This document shows positions 17,708 to 25,852 of a stretch of 64,000 nt of DNA, piece after piece. The DNA lies in the NCBI RefSeq assembly GCF_000426485.1, contig NZ_AUFL01000004.1, positions 1 through 64,000 on the forward strand, written 5' to 3'. The translations under genes and the position numbers were made by a program. The DNA comes from Indolivaga capnocytophagoides DSM 22835 (GTDB lineage: Bacteria > Bacteroidota > Bacteroidia > Bacteroidales > Dysgonomonadaceae). Numbering within the stretch: the first letter of the stretch is position 1; each line of letters starts with the position of its first letter. The notes beneath the pieces were generated by a model. It made no database searches. It was not told where the DNA came from and saw nothing but the letters and a program-made list of their open reading frames with translations.

Positions 17708-19501
17708 ATGAAAGACTTAGACTATGGTGTGATAGGTAATTGCAGATCAGCGGCTTTAATCTCAAAGTATGGGAGTATCGACTGGCTCTGTCTGCCTGAT
17801 TTTGACTCTCCTTCAATTTTTGCAAAATTATTGGATGAACGAAAAGGCGGATCGTTCGCTATCGAGGTAGATGACTCGTATATGATCACTCAGGAATATA
17901 AACCGGGAACGAATATTCTTCAGACCAGATTTGAGTCGGTTGACGGTGTTTTCGACCTGTTGGATTTTATGCCGAGGTACAGAACTACCGATAACACTTA
18001 TTATATGTCTCCCGAATTGTACAGGTTTATTAAGCATGTCAGTGGGAAACCCCGCTTTAAAGTTATATATGATCCTGTCATGAATTATGCCCGGGAAGAG
18101 GCTGTTTTTTCGAAAAAGAATAATTATATAAGAACATCTTCGAAGTCAAAGGATATGGATAATGTTTATTTGTATTCGAGTCTCGATTTTGATACGATTT
18201 TAAATAGGGAAGAAGTTGAGCTTACAAAAGATGAATTCTTATTTCTTTCATATAATCAAAAGCTGGTAACAGTTGATCTGAACAGGGTAAGGCTCGAATA
18301 TCAGCGTACAAAAGTATATTGGCTCAACTGGAGTTATCGATCTAAACGTTTCGATACTTACGGCGATAAGATTGCCCGAAGTTTGTTAGTCTTGAAATTG
18401 ATGTCTTATCAGTCTTCAGGTGCTGTATTAGCTGCTCTGACAACGAGTATTCCCGAAACAATCGGAGAGGTGAGAAATTGGGATTATCGTTTCTGTTGGA
18501 TCAGGGATGCGTCGATGTCAATAGAAACTCTCCTTAAAATGGGACATCCTAATGCAGCTGGGCGTTTTCTAGGCTTTATCAAGAGCATATTAAAACTGAA
18601 ATACGATCAATTCCAGATCATGTATGGAATAAGGGGAGAGCGTACTCTTACGGAGGAGGTTCTTCCTCACTTGTCAGGTTATGGAAATTCACGTCCGGTT
18701 CGTATCGGGAATGCTGCTTACAACCAGAAGCAAAACGACTCGTTAGGATATTTGATGGACGTTATATACAGTTACTACCAGTATTTTCCGGGTAACCTCG
18801 ATGAAGTCGAAGAAATGTGGGAGATTGTTCGTAATATCGTAAAGACAGTGATGTCTGAGTGGCGTAACAAAGATCAGAGTATTTGGGAATTCCGTAATAT
18901 AGAAGGGCATTTCGTTTTTTCCAAAGTGATGTGCTGGGTAGCTTTAGACAGAGCGATTAAGATTGCTAAGTTGCTGAATAAAGATGATTATGCGGCAGTG
19001 TTGGAAGATGAAGCCAATAAAATATATGACGATGTTTGCACTAACGGATGGAATGAGGAACTGCAAAGTTTTACGCAGGCGTACGACAACTGCGATATGG
19101 ATGCCTCTTTGCTATTGATGGAGCAATATGGTTTTATTTCAGCTGAAGATGAGCGTTATATAAAAACAGTGAAATGTATTCAAAAAGAATTGTCACACGA
19201 AGGGCTTATGTTCAGATATAAGAATCATGATGATTTCGGAACACCTTCATCTTCATTCACTATCTGTACTTTTTGGATGGTGAGGGCTTTGTTCGTTATC
19301 GGGGAGAAAGAAGAAGCTCTGAATTTATTCAATCAGTTGATGACTTATTCAAATCATGTAGGGTTGTTTAGTGAAGACCTCGATTTTTGTACAAAGCGTC
19401 AATTGGGCAACTTTCCTCAGGCTTATTCTCATTTAGCACTTATAAATACAGCAGTTCTTTTCTCTTGGGAAAAAACAAATTCTCAGTTTTTGAGACCATA
19501 A
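17708..19501 (+). CDS. GH15 family glucoamylase- or trehalase-like hydrolase
   Basis: A 597-residue glycoside hydrolase family 15 protein. The N-terminal beta domain starts DYGVIGNCRSAALISKYGSI, a hallmark of the prokaryotic branch, with WLCLPDFDSPSIFA. The (alpha/alpha)6 barrel carries RNWDYRFCWIRDASMSIET, with substrate-binding residues, and ends with QLGNFPQAYSHLALINTA. The family covers glucoamylase, glucodextranase and trehalase. There is no signal peptide, so it acts in the cytoplasm. Its place next to otsAB favours trehalose breakdown, as known for GH15 trehalases in actinobacteria, but glycogen or maltodextrin remain possible. A terminator follows at 19509. Confidence 0.87.
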   Translation: MKDLDYGVIGNCRSAALISKYGSIDWLCLPDFDSPSIFAKLLDERKGGSFAIEVDDSYMITQEYKPGTNILQTRFESVDGVFDLLDFMPRYRTTDNTYYMSPELYRFIKHVSGKPRFKVIYDPVMNYAREEAVFSKKNNYIRTSSKSKDMDNVYLYSSLDFDTILNREEVELTKDEFLFLSYNQKLVTVDLNRVRLEYQRTKVYWLNWSYRSKRFDTYGDKIARSLLVLKLMSYQSSGAVLAALTTSIPETIGEVRNWDYRFCWIRDASMSIETLLKMGHPNAAGRFLGFIKSILKLKYDQFQIMYGIRGERTLTEEVLPHLSGYGNSRPVRIGNAAYNQKQNDSLGYLMDVIYSYYQYFPGNLDEVEEMWEIVRNIVKTVMSEWRNKDQSIWEFRNIEGHFVFSKVMCWVALDRAIKIAKLLNKDDYAAVLEDEANKIYDDVCTNGWNEELQSFTQAYDNCDMDASLLLMEQYGFISAEDERYIKTVKCIQKELSHEGLMFRYKNHDDFGTPSSSFTICTFWMVRALFVIGEKEEALNLFNQLMTYSNHVGLFSEDLDFCTKRQLGNFPQAYSHLALINTAVLFSWEKTNSQFLRP

Positions 19502-19508
19502 AAATTAG

Positions 19509-19546
19509 AAATAGCCGACTATTTAAATGAATAGTCGGCTATTTTG
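19509..19546 (+). terminator. Terminator between GH15 and the convergent PepSY gene
   Basis: AAATAGCCGACTATT pairs perfectly with AATAGTCGGCTATTT over a 6-base loop, followed by TTG. A/T flanks on both sides allow use in either direction. Confidence 0.85.
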
Positions 19547-19570
19547 TTCATCTTGATAAGCTTAGACTAA

Positions 19571-19583
19571 AGGTCTGAAACCT
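19571..19583. repeat. GGTCTnAGACC-type palindrome
   Basis: AGGTCTGAAACCT, one mismatch from symmetry, directly after the stop of the PepSY gene. Confidence 0.45.
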
Positions 19584-20686
19584 TATTTTTTCTTTTTTCG
19601 TTTGCTCCACCAGATAAAGAATCCTGTAACAGGAAGACTGCTCGCTATAAGACCTCCCATAAAAGTAACAAACTTGCCTAATTGTCCCATCCAGTTACCC
19701 ATATGTAAAACCCATACCGCATTCTCTATTTTTTCGTGTTTTAGTACACTTTCCTGCATCTTGATTTCTTTACCAGAATAACGGTCATAGTAAAAATATT
19801 CAGGAGATTGGGCGCTTTTCAATCCGATACGGTCTGCTACACGTCCCATGTAATACCCACTCGAATCAAGCTTATAAGTATTAAATTGAATTTGATCTTT
19901 ATCGGGATATCTTTCGAAAGTATATTGGATTAATGAGTTGATATCGGCGGGTTGTTTTCCTTCCTGATATTTAGGCATCTTTTTCTGCCATTCGTGAGAA
20001 GTTTCTGCTCCCGATATCTTCATTAATGAATCCGATAATGGCTCAAATGCAATCAATAATCCTGTTAATGATAGAACTAACATAATTATTAAAGCATAAA
20101 AGCCTAAAACTTTATGCAGATCGTAGTTTAACCTTTTAGCAGTAGATTTGAATTTTATTTTTAGAGAAGCATCTCTTGTTTTTTTGTTCCACTTTTTTGG
20201 CAACCATAGCACAATTCCTGTAATCAACTCTATAATGAATATAATCGTTGCAATATCTATAATCCACTGGCCGGTTTTACCTAGCAGTAAAGAATTATGG
20301 AGGTGAGCGGTTATATAAAAGAAATAAATGGTGTTATCGTCTTTTAATATCTTGCCCGAATATGGGTCGATATATATCATACTTAAACCTTCGGTACGGC
20401 TGAATGTATTGAACCGGACGCTTCGCTCTGGATCTTTATATCCGACCATATAGCTGATAGCTTTACTGCGTGACGGGTATTCTTTCTTTATAATATTGAT
20501 GAGTGAATCTACAGGCAGACGGGTGTCCTTTACTTCTTTTACATATTTGGCATCACCTGCCGATAAGTCCATTATCTCGTCGCAATAGACGATAATTGTA
20601 CCTGTAATGCAGACAAAGAGTACAATAAGAGCCGAAATAAGCCCCGGCCATAAGTGTAACCACGATATTAGTTTTTTTGTTGTCAT
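19583..20686 (-). CDS. PepSY-associated transmembrane protein (putative iron-siderophore reductase)
   Basis: A 367-residue inner-membrane protein of the PepSY-associated TM family. Helix 1 follows KKLISWLHLWPGLISALIVL; two further helices lie at about 140-160 and 190-215, and the last at about 340-360, ending in a basic SKRKKKK tail. Conserved histidines in WLHLW, TAHLHNSLLLG, DLHKVLG and WVLHMGNWMGQ fit haem or metal handling proposed for related reductases (FoxB, FegB type). It is the last gene of a unit after the TonB receptor and esterase, 13 bases after the esterase, which supports a role in releasing iron by reduction; that role is inferred. Confidence 0.82.
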   Translation of the reverse strand: MTTKKLISWLHLWPGLISALIVLFVCITGTIIVYCDEIMDLSAGDAKYVKEVKDTRLPVDSLINIIKKEYPSRSKAISYMVGYKDPERSVRFNTFSRTEGLSMIYIDPYSGKILKDDNTIYFFYITAHLHNSLLLGKTGQWIIDIATIIFIIELITGIVLWLPKKWNKKTRDASLKIKFKSTAKRLNYDLHKVLGFYALIIMLVLSLTGLLIAFEPLSDSLMKISGAETSHEWQKKMPKYQEGKQPADINSLIQYTFERYPDKDQIQFNTYKLDSSGYYMGRVADRIGLKSAQSPEYFYYDRYSGKEIKMQESVLKHEKIENAVWVLHMGNWMGQLGKFVTFMGGLIASSLPVTGFFIWWSKRKKKK

Positions 20687-20699
20687 AATATGATCTGTG

Positions 20700-21788
20700 T
20701 TATTTTAGATTTCCCGATTTAGCTTTATCCAAACTTGCTTTGGCATTTTTACTGTCTGGATAATTATTCAGATTGTATTCGAATATCTTGATAGCGTTCA
20801 TCTTTTGATCTACCGATAGAGCGTATTTTCCTATATTATCAATCAGTGATTCATCCGGAATAAATCTGTATCCTAGTTTTTCTGATAGTTTTTTGTATTG
20901 CTCTTCTATTATTTGAGGTTCGTACGGAATCTTTTTCACAGGAAGGGTTATTCCTTCGAAAATATATCTCAGGGCATCAAACATGCCCGGTATGATAATT
21001 GTCCCGTGATCCTCATCCTCATAGTATTTCCAACCTGTATTCAGATTATTATTGGGGGCAGAATTCAGTATTTCCTTACAAAACTGATGAATAGTTTTGG
21101 AATGTTTCTGTTCGTCATCGGGTTTGTCTTCATCTTTAGCCATTGCAATATAAAGAGACCTCTTATCGAAGTTCTTAGACTTCCATATATTTTGCGCTTC
21201 ATTATATACCTTTCGGTTATCCCACCATAGGCTCGGGTCTAGTACTACATACGCATCGAATGATGTTGTTTGGTGTACTAAGGTATTCATTGCGTAAAGT
21301 CCACCGAAGGAGTGCCCTATGAGTATATTGTATCCCGAGGTGCGGTAAGTTGAATCTATTAAAGACCTCAATTCCCCTGTTAAGAACTTAGTAAAGTTAT
21401 CACTGCCTCCACTGTTGGTAAACATATCTTTACCATTGTGTTTCAATAAAGACCGGGATGGTGTAAGATCACGGGTACGGTCTGTATTTGGGATGCCTAC
21501 AATGATGCATTCGGGCATATTATTATACATACCACGAGTGAATGTTTGCTGTATTCCAACCAGAGCCTGAAAGTTTTTATCTCCGTCTAATAAGTAAATT
21601 ACAGGATATTTTGCTTTTCCGAATGAAGGATCGCTGTATTCCGGTGGAAGGTATACCCAATATGGCCTGTCTTCGTTGATAGTGGGAGAGTGCATCGAGT
21701 ATTTATAACCTATATTGATTGCTTCCTGCGAATATGTTTCAAACAGAAAGAAAGTACCAATGAGTATAAGCAGAAGCTTTAGTTTCAT
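20700..21788 (-). CDS. Secreted alpha/beta hydrolase (esterase D / siderophore esterase-like)
   Basis: A 362-residue hydrolase with a signal peptide (about 1-20, LFETYSQ). The fold is that of the Fes/IroE/esterase D group: PYWVYLPPEY, PVIYLLDGDKNF, and the nucleophile elbow LIGHSFGGLYAM. A catalytic aspartate probably lies in VVLDPSLWWD and the histidine in YEDEDHGTI. The last 60 residues resemble a short TPR-like helix pair (KIFEYNLNNYPDSKNAKAS). It lies between a TonB siderophore receptor and a PepSY protein, so periplasmic cleavage of an ester-type siderophore is the likely job. Exact substrate unknown. Confidence 0.85.
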   Translation of the reverse strand: MKLKLLLILIGTFFLFETYSQEAINIGYKYSMHSPTINEDRPYWVYLPPEYSDPSFGKAKYPVIYLLDGDKNFQALVGIQQTFTRGMYNNMPECIIVGIPNTDRTRDLTPSRSLLKHNGKDMFTNSGGSDNFTKFLTGELRSLIDSTYRTSGYNILIGHSFGGLYAMNTLVHQTTSFDAYVVLDPSLWWDNRKVYNEAQNIWKSKNFDKRSLYIAMAKDEDKPDDEQKHSKTIHQFCKEILNSAPNNNLNTGWKYYEDEDHGTIIIPGMFDALRYIFEGITLPVKKIPYEPQIIEEQYKKLSEKLGYRFIPDESLIDNIGKYALSVDQKMNAIKIFEYNLNNYPDSKNAKASLDKAKSGNLK

Positions 21789-21809
21789 ACAATTTTTTAT
21801 TAGCTATAA

Positions 21810-21844
21810 ATCGTCCGGCGTTGAATATTTTCAGCACCGGACGA
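21810..21844 (-). promoter_or_regulatory. Hairpin between the TonB receptor and esterase genes
   Basis: ATCGTCCGG pairs with CCGGACGAT, and inner GTTGA with TCAGC (one G-U), around ATATTT. Read on the minus strand the stem is followed by only a broken T tract, so it could be a leaky terminator that lowers esterase/PepSY expression relative to the receptor, or a processing stem. Confidence 0.55.
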
Positions 21845-21860
21845 TTGTTATTATTAAAGT

Positions 21861-21877
21861 TAAGGTCTCAGACCTTA
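21861..21877. repeat. GGTCTnAGACC palindrome, best copy
   Basis: TAAGGTCTCAGACCTTA is a perfect 8-1-8 inverted repeat placed just downstream of the TonB receptor stop codon. It is the reference copy for the dispersed family. Confidence 0.6.
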
Positions 21878-21881
21878 GTTA

Positions 21882-24257
21882 TCAGAAGCGATAAGTGATG
21901 TTTGCAAGGAACTGTCTCGGGGATTGTGTTTCTCCGTAATAGTCTCCTAACCAATATCTTTTATCTGTGATATTATTTAGCTTAGCTCCGATTCTGAAAT
22001 TGGAATATTCATAAAAAACAGTGGCATCGAGTTTTCCGTATCCGGATACTGTAATACTGTTTTTTGCATCCAGAAAACTGCTGCTCGCAAAGTTTCCTCC
22101 AAGACCGATACCAAATCCTTTTAATGTTCCATTCAGAATTTTCTGGCTGATCCAGAAGTTTCCAAGATGTTTGGGTGTTGCGATATCTCTTTTTCCGTTA
22201 GCATCGCCTTTTTCGAACTTGTTATCGTTGAAAGCATATCCTATAATGATGTGCATCCCCGGCAGAGGGTTTGCAATGACATCCATTTCGAAACCTTTAC
22301 TTATCTGGGTTGCGTCCTGTACACTGTAATTAGTTGCAGTAGATCCTTCGGGAGACGCAATTGAACGAATTCTGTCTTCCACCTTTATATGATAAAAACT
22401 AATAGTACTGTTTAGTTTCTTATCAAAGAATTCCAGTTTAAAACCTCCTTCCCACTGGAAGGCATGTTCGGGTTTGAAGGGTTTGATTTCACCTTCGGGA
22501 TTAGCTATTGCAGGTCCTTTGTTTTTAAATCCGTTCATGTAATTTGCAAAGATAGAAGCTTTATCTTTTACTACTTGATAGACAATCCCAAATTTTGGAG
22601 ACCAAGCCGATTGCATATAATTGTTTTGCACATCATCAAAGCGGTCGAAACGTACACTCGCCATAACATCCAGTTGTTCAGTGATATTAAAAACATCCGA
22701 AACATAGGCACTATATGTTCGTGTGAAACGTTTGTTTGCAGATGGTTTATTAGCACTTGCCAGCTTATTGTTATATTGGTCGAGGAAAATAGGAGCATCT
22801 TGCCCATGTAAGCCTATGTTTCCTGTTGTATTGCCATTCAGACTCTTATCATATGGATTAAGGGTCGAACGGGTGTCACTTGTTGTTAAACGAGTATAAT
22901 CTAATCCGACAAGAACTCTGTTTCTGAATTGTCCGAGGTAAAAATCACCGTTGAAATTTTGTTGTAATTGTTGTGTCGTAAATACACTTGGTATGTGCAT
23001 CATACGTCTGCGCAGACTGTCTTTTGAATACACATCAAGAAAAATATAGTTCGCATCGTTGTCTGTACGTGCATATGAACCTAAAGTCTGCGATGTCCAG
23101 TTCTCCGAAATTTTGTATTTGACCTCACCGAATACATTTAATACTTCGGCTTTACTGGTTACATCATTTGATGCAAAGGATTTATCCCAATCCCAGTTCA
23201 AATCATTTAAGTTTGAAATAATTCCGCTGCTAGGGTTGATGTAAGCTGTTGTACGGTTCGATTTGAAATATTCGGCATCAACAGTAACTGATAACCTTTC
23301 GCTTGCATTATAAGTAATGGTAGGCGCAACCATAAAAGTTTTATTGATACCATAATCTTTATACGAATTCTCTTTGTGTAATGCTGTATTTACACGAAAA
23401 AGGACTTTTCCTTCGTTATCGAGCGGGGTATTATAATCGGCAGTAACACGGCCTAATCCCCATGCTCCGGCTGTGAATCCTACTTCTCCTGATTTTCCGT
23501 CATGAGCTTTTTTTGTTACTCTATTAACAAGGCCTCCATACGAAATAAGGTTTGTTCCGAATAATGTTGCAGACGGACCTTTGATCACTTCGATGCTTTC
23601 GAGATTAGCAGGATCCGACAATGATACATAATTTGTTGCCATACCATTACGGATAGATCCTGCTCCGTCCGCTCCAGCGAAGCCACGTAGACGCATTGCC
23701 AATCCTGTACCTCCTGATCCGACACCTAATGTTGCTCCAGATACACCCGGGGCTGAAGTCAGTACATTCTTAAAATCAACCGCGATCTGCTCACCCAGCA
23801 GTTCTTTTGGTATTACTGTATATACCTGAGGATTCTCGAGGTTTTTGACAGGCATACGGGCTACATAATCAGATTTTTTTTGAGCGAATTTGGTAATCAT
23901 ACTATTAACCACAACTTCGTTCAGGGCATTGGCTCCTAAGTCGAAAGTAATGTTGCCTACATTTACTGTTTTTCCGGCTTCGACTTTTACGGGCATTTCC
24001 TGGGTCTTGTTGCCCATATATGAAAATAGTACGGTGTAGCTGCCTTCGGCTACTTTAATTGCAAACTTACCGTTCTCGTCAGAGTAATCTCCTTTGCTGT
24101 TATTTTTGATGGATATCGATACCATCTCTATAGGAGTGCCTTCATTCGTTACAATTGTACCGGTAATTGTTCCCGTGTTCTGGGCTTTTACCATGATACA
24201 TGTCAATAAGAATAACAAACTGATTGTCATTCTGCATGCGACTTTTTTTAAGTTCAT
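21882..24257 (-). CDS. TonB-dependent siderophore receptor
   Basis: A 791-residue outer-membrane receptor. Signal peptide about 1-25 (VKAQ). A CarboxypepD-regulatory-like domain (about 28-108, GTITGTIVTNEGTPIEMVSI) precedes the plug (about 125-270, with VEVIKGPSATLFGTNL-like residues and GGLVNRVTKK). The 22-strand barrel ends with the terminal phenylalanine (LANITYRF). The barrel contains phrases of the ferrichrome/ferric-coprogen receptor group such as EGGFKLEFFDKKLNSTISFY and LDATVFYEYSNFRIG. It brings a ferric siderophore into the periplasm using TonB energy. It starts a three-gene unit with an esterase and a PepSY protein, preceded by a good promoter. Confidence 0.94.
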   Translation of the reverse strand: MNLKKVACRMTISLLFLLTCIMVKAQNTGTITGTIVTNEGTPIEMVSISIKNNSKGDYSDENGKFAIKVAEGSYTVLFSYMGNKTQEMPVKVEAGKTVNVGNITFDLGANALNEVVVNSMITKFAQKKSDYVARMPVKNLENPQVYTVIPKELLGEQIAVDFKNVLTSAPGVSGATLGVGSGGTGLAMRLRGFAGADGAGSIRNGMATNYVSLSDPANLESIEVIKGPSATLFGTNLISYGGLVNRVTKKAHDGKSGEVGFTAGAWGLGRVTADYNTPLDNEGKVLFRVNTALHKENSYKDYGINKTFMVAPTITYNASERLSVTVDAEYFKSNRTTAYINPSSGIISNLNDLNWDWDKSFASNDVTSKAEVLNVFGEVKYKISENWTSQTLGSYARTDNDANYIFLDVYSKDSLRRRMMHIPSVFTTQQLQQNFNGDFYLGQFRNRVLVGLDYTRLTTSDTRSTLNPYDKSLNGNTTGNIGLHGQDAPIFLDQYNNKLASANKPSANKRFTRTYSAYVSDVFNITEQLDVMASVRFDRFDDVQNNYMQSAWSPKFGIVYQVVKDKASIFANYMNGFKNKGPAIANPEGEIKPFKPEHAFQWEGGFKLEFFDKKLNSTISFYHIKVEDRIRSIASPEGSTATNYSVQDATQISKGFEMDVIANPLPGMHIIIGYAFNDNKFEKGDANGKRDIATPKHLGNFWISQKILNGTLKGFGIGLGGNFASSSFLDAKNSITVSGYGKLDATVFYEYSNFRIGAKLNNITDKRYWLGDYYGETQSPRQFLANITYRF

Positions 24258-24297
24258 TCTTTACTGATAAATAGATTAATACTTCCTAAAACCTCGC

Positions 24298-24328
24298 CAA
24301 AGGTATTTTAATTAAAGAATGTAAACAA
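24298..24328 (-). promoter_or_regulatory. Promoter of the siderophore receptor unit
   Basis: On the minus strand TTG (24326-24328), 20 bases, then TACCTTTG (24298-24305). The predicted transcript start is about 34 bases upstream of the ATG. No clear Fur box was recognised beside it. Confidence 0.68.
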
Positions 24329-24393
24329 TCGCAATAAATTATTAAAATAAGTATTCTGGATACCTATTAATATGTACGAAAAGAGCTGTTTTT

Positions 24394-25275
24394 CTATACT
24401 TCGATGTTGAATAAATACTTTACGGCAAGTCCGATAATAAAACTAATGAAAGCTACTCCAAGACTGATGGATACCATTTCGATAAAACGTTTTCTGAACG
24501 AGTAACCTTTGGCTATGGCCGTATAGTAGTTGAAAGCTGCAATGATAAGTATCGCTGCTATAAGTGTCAAAGAAAGTGCTATGTATACGTTGCTTAAAAT
24601 AAGGTAGGGTAGTATAAGTATTATAACGGTTAGTATATATGCGATACCTGTATAAACGGATGCTGTAATTGGTTTTATTTCTCCGCTATTTTCAGTTTTT
24701 GTGGATAGATATTCTGATCCCGCCATTGAAAAAGCTGCCGCAATACCTGTAATGATGCCTACAGATGCAATCATCTTTGAGTTTTGCAGACCGAAAGTTA
24801 GCCCTGCAAGTACTCCGGTCAGTTCTACTAAAGCATCATTCAGTCCCAGTACTACCGATCCCAGATAGCCTAAAGGCTTGTCTTTTATTAAATCGATCAG
24901 TTGTTGCTCGTGATCATCTTCATCAAATTGTATATTCTTTGCTTCCGGTACGATTTGAGAAAGTTTATCGTAATTAAGGGCGGCATTCAGCTCGTTGCGT
25001 TCCATCAGTTTTATGCCGAATGTTAATCCCAGATAGCGTACTATATTTGAGTAGAGCCATATTTTTAGCTTGTTAGGCTTTACTATTTCATGTGTGTACG
25101 ACTGCCAGATAGCTGCATGTCCTCTCTCTTGTGCTGCTATTTTCTGTATCACAGCTTTGTTGTGCTCATCTTTGATAAAAGATGCTATGCTTTCGTATAT
25201 ATGGGCTTCAGTAATTTCGCTGCGCTGTTCGGCGAGTAATATTTTTTTTAATTCGGGACTTATGTTGTTATTCAT
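24394..25275 (-). CDS. Ferritin-like/VIT1 family iron (or manganese) transporter
   Basis: A 293-residue membrane protein in two parts. Residues 1-130 form a rubrerythrin-like ferritin domain: LLAEQRSEITEAHIYESIA and AAQERGHAAIW carry the glutamate/histidine metal ligands. Residues 150-293 form the VIT1/CCC1 transporter with GSVVLGLNDALVELTGVLAG, SMAGSEYLSTK and three more helices. The family moves Fe2+ or Mn2+ out of the cytoplasm. The frame is open to 25401, but ATG 25275 (MNNNISPELKKILLAEQRSE) matches the family start. It lies next to the siderophore genes, so uptake and overflow of iron appear side by side. Confidence 0.87.
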   Translation of the reverse strand: MNNNISPELKKILLAEQRSEITEAHIYESIASFIKDEHNKAVIQKIAAQERGHAAIWQSYTHEIVKPNKLKIWLYSNIVRYLGLTFGIKLMERNELNAALNYDKLSQIVPEAKNIQFDEDDHEQQLIDLIKDKPLGYLGSVVLGLNDALVELTGVLAGLTFGLQNSKMIASVGIITGIAAAFSMAGSEYLSTKTENSGEIKPITASVYTGIAYILTVIILILPYLILSNVYIALSLTLIAAILIIAAFNYYTAIAKGYSFRKRFIEMVSISLGVAFISFIIGLAVKYLFNIEV

Positions 25276-25420
25276 TGCGACAATTTTTATTTCAATTATG
25301 TGTTGTTTAAATTTTCTCTTAATAAACAAATCAAGACAAATGGTTGTTTTATGTTTTTTAATAATTAGTGACAGAAAATATTTAATGATGTATTTTCTCA
25401 TACTTACTAAATCAATAAAA

Positions 25421-25433
25421 AGGTCTGGAACCT
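25421..25433. repeat. GGTCTnAGACC-type palindrome
   Basis: AGGTCTGGAACCT, a degenerate copy of the dispersed palindrome, 16 bases upstream of the rhodanese start codon. Confidence 0.42.
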
Positions 25434-25448
25434 CAAATAATAATTAAG

Positions 25449-25742
25449 ATGTTTAAAAGGATTAACGAACAACAAGCCAGAGAAAAGTTAAGTATTTCGG
25501 GAGCCGTTTTATTAGATATACGAGATGCCGACAGTTATAACGCAGGACATCTCCAGGATGCGATTCATCTGACAAATGAAAATGTGCAGAATATTATTAC
25601 GGAAACAGATAAACAGCTGCCTGTATTAGTGATGTGCTATCATGGGAACAGTAGCCAGAGTGTAGCTGCATACCTTAGCCAGCAGGGATTTACTGATGTA
25701 TATAGCATAGATGGTGGATATGAAGGCTGGTCGGGTGAGTAA
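25449..25742 (+). CDS. glpE: Rhodanese-like sulfurtransferase, GlpE type
   Basis: A 97-residue single-domain rhodanese. The active-site loop CYHGNSSQS (cysteine at about residue 65) and the final YSIDGGYEGW are nearly the same as in E. coli GlpE. ALLDIRDADSYNAGHLQDAI-like residues at the N-terminus give the other conserved side of the fold. It transfers sulfane sulfur from thiosulfate to a thiol or cyanide, in the cytoplasm. It stands alone between the VIT1 gene and a MarR regulator; a large symmetrical stem follows at 25778. Length fits GlpE. Confidence 0.87.
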   Translation: MFKRINEQQAREKLSISGAVLLDIRDADSYNAGHLQDAIHLTNENVQNIITETDKQLPVLVMCYHGNSSQSVAAYLSQQGFTDVYSIDGGYEGWSGE

Positions 25743-25777
25743 TAGCTGTAGACTTTAATTGTTTTTTTATAAAACCT

Positions 25778-25817
25778 AAAAAAGATATTGGTTGAATGTT
25801 CAACTAATATCTTTTTT
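25778..25817. terminator. Long symmetrical stem: terminator and possible MarR operator
   Basis: AAAAAAGATATTGGTTGAA (25778-25796) and TTCAACTAATATCTTTTTT (25799-25817) are inverse copies with a single G-U mismatch over 19 bases, with a T run after and an A run before. It should terminate glpE and could act in both directions. The central GTTGAATGTTCAAC is a perfect palindrome lying just upstream of the marR -7 box, the usual place for a MarR operator. Confidence 0.65.
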
Positions 25818-25821
25818 TTTG

Positions 25822-25829
25822 TAATTTTG
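25822..25829 (+). promoter_or_regulatory. -7 box of the marR-efflux operon
   Basis: TAATTTTG matches TAnnTTTG; the start codon is 24 bases downstream. The -33 region is poor and overlaps the symmetrical stem at 25778-25817. Confidence 0.6.
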
Positions 25830-25852
25830 TCCTCTGAAAAAATTAGGTTATT

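Noticed and set aside
24394-25275. Possibility that the VIT1 gene is a plain rubrerythrin
   Set aside because: The C-terminal half has the membrane helices and phrases of the VIT1/CCC1 transporters.
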